This document shows positions 62,787-64,000 of a DNA stretch of 64,000 nt, piece after piece. The notes below the pieces were generated by a model that was given only the letters and a program-made list of their open reading frames with translations, was not told the origin of the DNA and made no database searches. Each line of letters opens with the position of its first letter. Position 1 is the stretch's first letter. Made by a program: the position numbers and the translations under genes. The stretch covers positions 27,253-91,252 of the forward strand of contig JBGUPU010000073.1 of the NCBI GenBank assembly GCA_045130475.1, written 5' to 3'. The stretch comes from CAG-791 sp045130475 (GTDB lineage Bacteria > Bacillota > Clostridia > Lachnospirales > Lachnospiraceae).

Positions 62787-63788
62787 ATGAAGGTGTTACT
62801 TTGTTACTCAAAAGAAAACGAAGAAGTGGCAGATTTAGTGAAAGAATATCTGAAAAGTGTAAATGAATCATTGGACATCCGCATATCTTGTGACAGAAAA
62901 GAGGCCAGAATTGGGAAGAAACATGCAGATACGCTTCTTGAAAAATTGAATGATTTGGATCTTTATATCCCGATTCTTACCAAAGAATTCTTTGCAAGCA
63001 GATTTTGTGTAATGACCTTTGGAGCAACAGTTTTTTATCTGTATAATAAATATGAAGCTGGAGATTTGATTTATCCCTTGTGTGTATACCCGCTCAATCC
63101 GGAAAAAGCATTAGAATATACGTTAATTGCCCATTTACCAGCTTACGATATAATGAGTGAGAATAATATAGAGGAAATGTCAAGAAGACTTGGAGCCAGT
63201 GAAAACAGGATTAAGTCCGGAACAAAAGAGTTTATATATGATATAAAAAAAATCGCTTATGAAAAAACCGATTTGTTACAGATTGCTACCGAGATAAAAG
63301 GATTTGCCTGGGGAGGAAATGCAGAAGGAACCATAGGAAAAGATAATGAACGGTTCTGTAATGTGGATAGCAACGGAAAAAGAATTAATGTTGGGTTTAA
63401 TCTCTCACCTAGAGGATTCGAAGACGAAAAAAAGAAAAAACCTGATTTCGGTGTTTTCTTAATCTTCAGAGACAATGTGAATATGGATACATTTTTGAGT
63501 TTAAGCAAAGAGGCCAGGCTTGTTTTCGAATTGGATAGTTTTACCAGTTCTTTTAAACAGTTTACTGTTGAGTTTAAAACAGAGGGCCAATACGGAAAAG
63601 TAAAAGTTGGAGAAGAAACACTTGCTGTTAAAGAAGATTGTGTGACCTATGAAGTGCCATTATCAGTTATTGGAGGGGAAAGTGATCGTAAAGCAATCAG
63701 TGAAGTAAACTTTATTATATTAAGTGAGAATACCGTTGAAGATGAAGGTTCGTTCTATCTTAAAAATATTACAATAAAAACAGATTAA
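62787..63788 (+). CDS. TIR-like domain protein fused to a putative jelly-roll domain
   Basis: The 333-residue protein begins with a TIR-like flavodoxin fold (VLLCYSKENEEVADLVKEYL, YIPILTKEFFASRFC) to about residue 165. TIR NADases carry a catalytic Glu four residues after a conserved aromatic; here Phe73 is followed at that distance by Thr77, so the domain may be inactive or use other residues. From about 170 to 333 a beta-rich region (INVGFNLSPRGF, ARLVFELDSF, VNFIILSENTVEDEGSFYLKNI) resembles carbohydrate-binding jelly rolls. It lies about 96 bases after the OLD-family gene and ends at a terminator. Likely a defence component. Confidence 0.75.
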   Translation: MKVLLCYSKENEEVADLVKEYLKSVNESLDIRISCDRKEARIGKKHADTLLEKLNDLDLYIPILTKEFFASRFCVMTFGATVFYLYNKYEAGDLIYPLCVYPLNPEKALEYTLIAHLPAYDIMSENNIEEMSRRLGASENRIKSGTKEFIYDIKKIAYEKTDLLQIATEIKGFAWGGNAEGTIGKDNERFCNVDSNGKRINVGFNLSPRGFEDEKKKKPDFGVFLIFRDNVNMDTFLSLSKEARLVFELDSFTSSFKQFTVEFKTEGQYGKVKVGEETLAVKEDCVTYEVPLSVIGGESDRKAISEVNFIILSENTVEDEGSFYLKNITIKTD

Positions 63789-63802
63789 TAATTTACTTTA
63801 CT

Positions 63803-63841
63803 AAGCCTGCCGTAGCGCATTGCGATACGGCAGGCTTTTTT
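63803..63841 (+). terminator. Terminator at the end of the defence island
   Basis: AAGCCTGCCGTA and TACGGCAGGCTT form a perfect 12-bp stem around GCGCATTGCGA, followed by TTTT. It ends the TIR gene. Confidence 0.88.
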
Positions 63842-63924
63842 TGTCTGCAGATTCTTAGACAAAAGTTGATAAGTCAAAAATTATGATGTATATTAATAAC
63901 TGTTTGATTATATGTAAGCGCCTA

Positions 63925-63980
63925 GCTTTGGGGCGTCCCCAAAAAGTATTTCCGACATCCTATTGCTAGGTGTCGGAAAT
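63925..63980. repeat. Two consecutive hairpins near the window end
   Basis: TTTGGGG-CGT-CCCCAAA is followed at once by ATTTCCGACATCCTA and TAGGTGTCGGAAAT, which pair with one bulge. The region lies outside any gene I can support and may be the edge of an element that continues past the window. Confidence 0.5.
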
Positions 63981-64000
63981 GCAAGCGTTTTACTCTATGT

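Noticed and set aside
62787..63788. Thoeris ThsB
   Set aside because: No ThsA (SIR2/SLOG) gene is adjacent, and the protein has an extra beta-rich domain and no visible catalytic Glu.

Overview
The window reads as a chromosomal segment of an anaerobic Gram-positive Clostridia (Firmicutes), probably Lachnospiraceae-like. Supporting this are the order hup-rqcP-divIC-tilS-hpt-ftsH, the cdaA-cdaR pair, RicT next to a delta-prime subunit, a eukaryote/archaeal-like ProRS, PEP carboxykinase, a flavodiiron protein and strong GGAGG ribosome binding sites. The backbone is moderately GC-rich. The yabP, yabQ and spoIIE genes usually found inside the divIC-tilS neighbourhood of spore formers are missing, which hints at a non-sporulating lineage. 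No rRNA, tRNA or CRISPR array was recognised.

Layout. 0-2.8 kb: tail of uppP, a membrane-anchored SH3-like protein, mntP and a two-domain S1 protein. 2.9-12.1 kb: DNA repair genes uvrB, uvrA and recD2, interrupted on the minus strand by two nearly identical small proteins with double-glycine leaders. 12.2-25.3 kb: comF, two membrane proteins, cdaA, cdaR, proS, cca, hup, rqcP, divIC, tilS, hpt and ftsH. 25.4-36.9 kb: a carbohydrate block with a GH13 neopullulanase-like enzyme, an amylosucrase-like enzyme carrying a histone-H1-like tail, a LacI-type regulator, a HAD phosphatase, a sucrose-type PTS EIIBCA, HPr and enzyme I. Three copies of a TGAAAACG-type operator lie in front of the amylosucrase and PTS genes. 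37-54 kb: murG, a TSCPD protein, a flavodiiron protein, pyk, holB, ricT, a tRNA methyltransferase, rsmI, rpe, an AI-2E family permease, a GH32 sucrose hydrolase, another HAD phosphatase and pckA. Several unrelated non-coding tandem repeats and a large REP-like hairpin sit between these genes.

54.5-57.1 kb holds a UDP-sugar pair (UDP-glucuronate 4-epimerase-like and UDP-glucose dehydrogenase) that can convert UDP-glucose to UDP-galacturonate. After it, from about 57.1 to 63.8 kb, base composition drops sharply to AT-rich and a defence island begins. It contains a divergent pair (radical SAM enzyme plus a two-TM protein with a degenerate PLD-like domain), a Kiwa system in the order kwaB-kwaA, an OLD-family AAA/TOPRIM nuclease, and a TIR-like protein fused to a putative jelly-roll domain. 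Kiwa and the OLD gene are each preceded by a copy of the same 60-80 bp non-coding element, and related hairpins stand at the two edges of the island.

The most promising candidates for undescribed biology are the OLD plus TIR/jelly-roll pair, the radical SAM plus two-TM pair, the shared leader element, the twin double-glycine proteins, and the H1-like tail on the amylosucrase.
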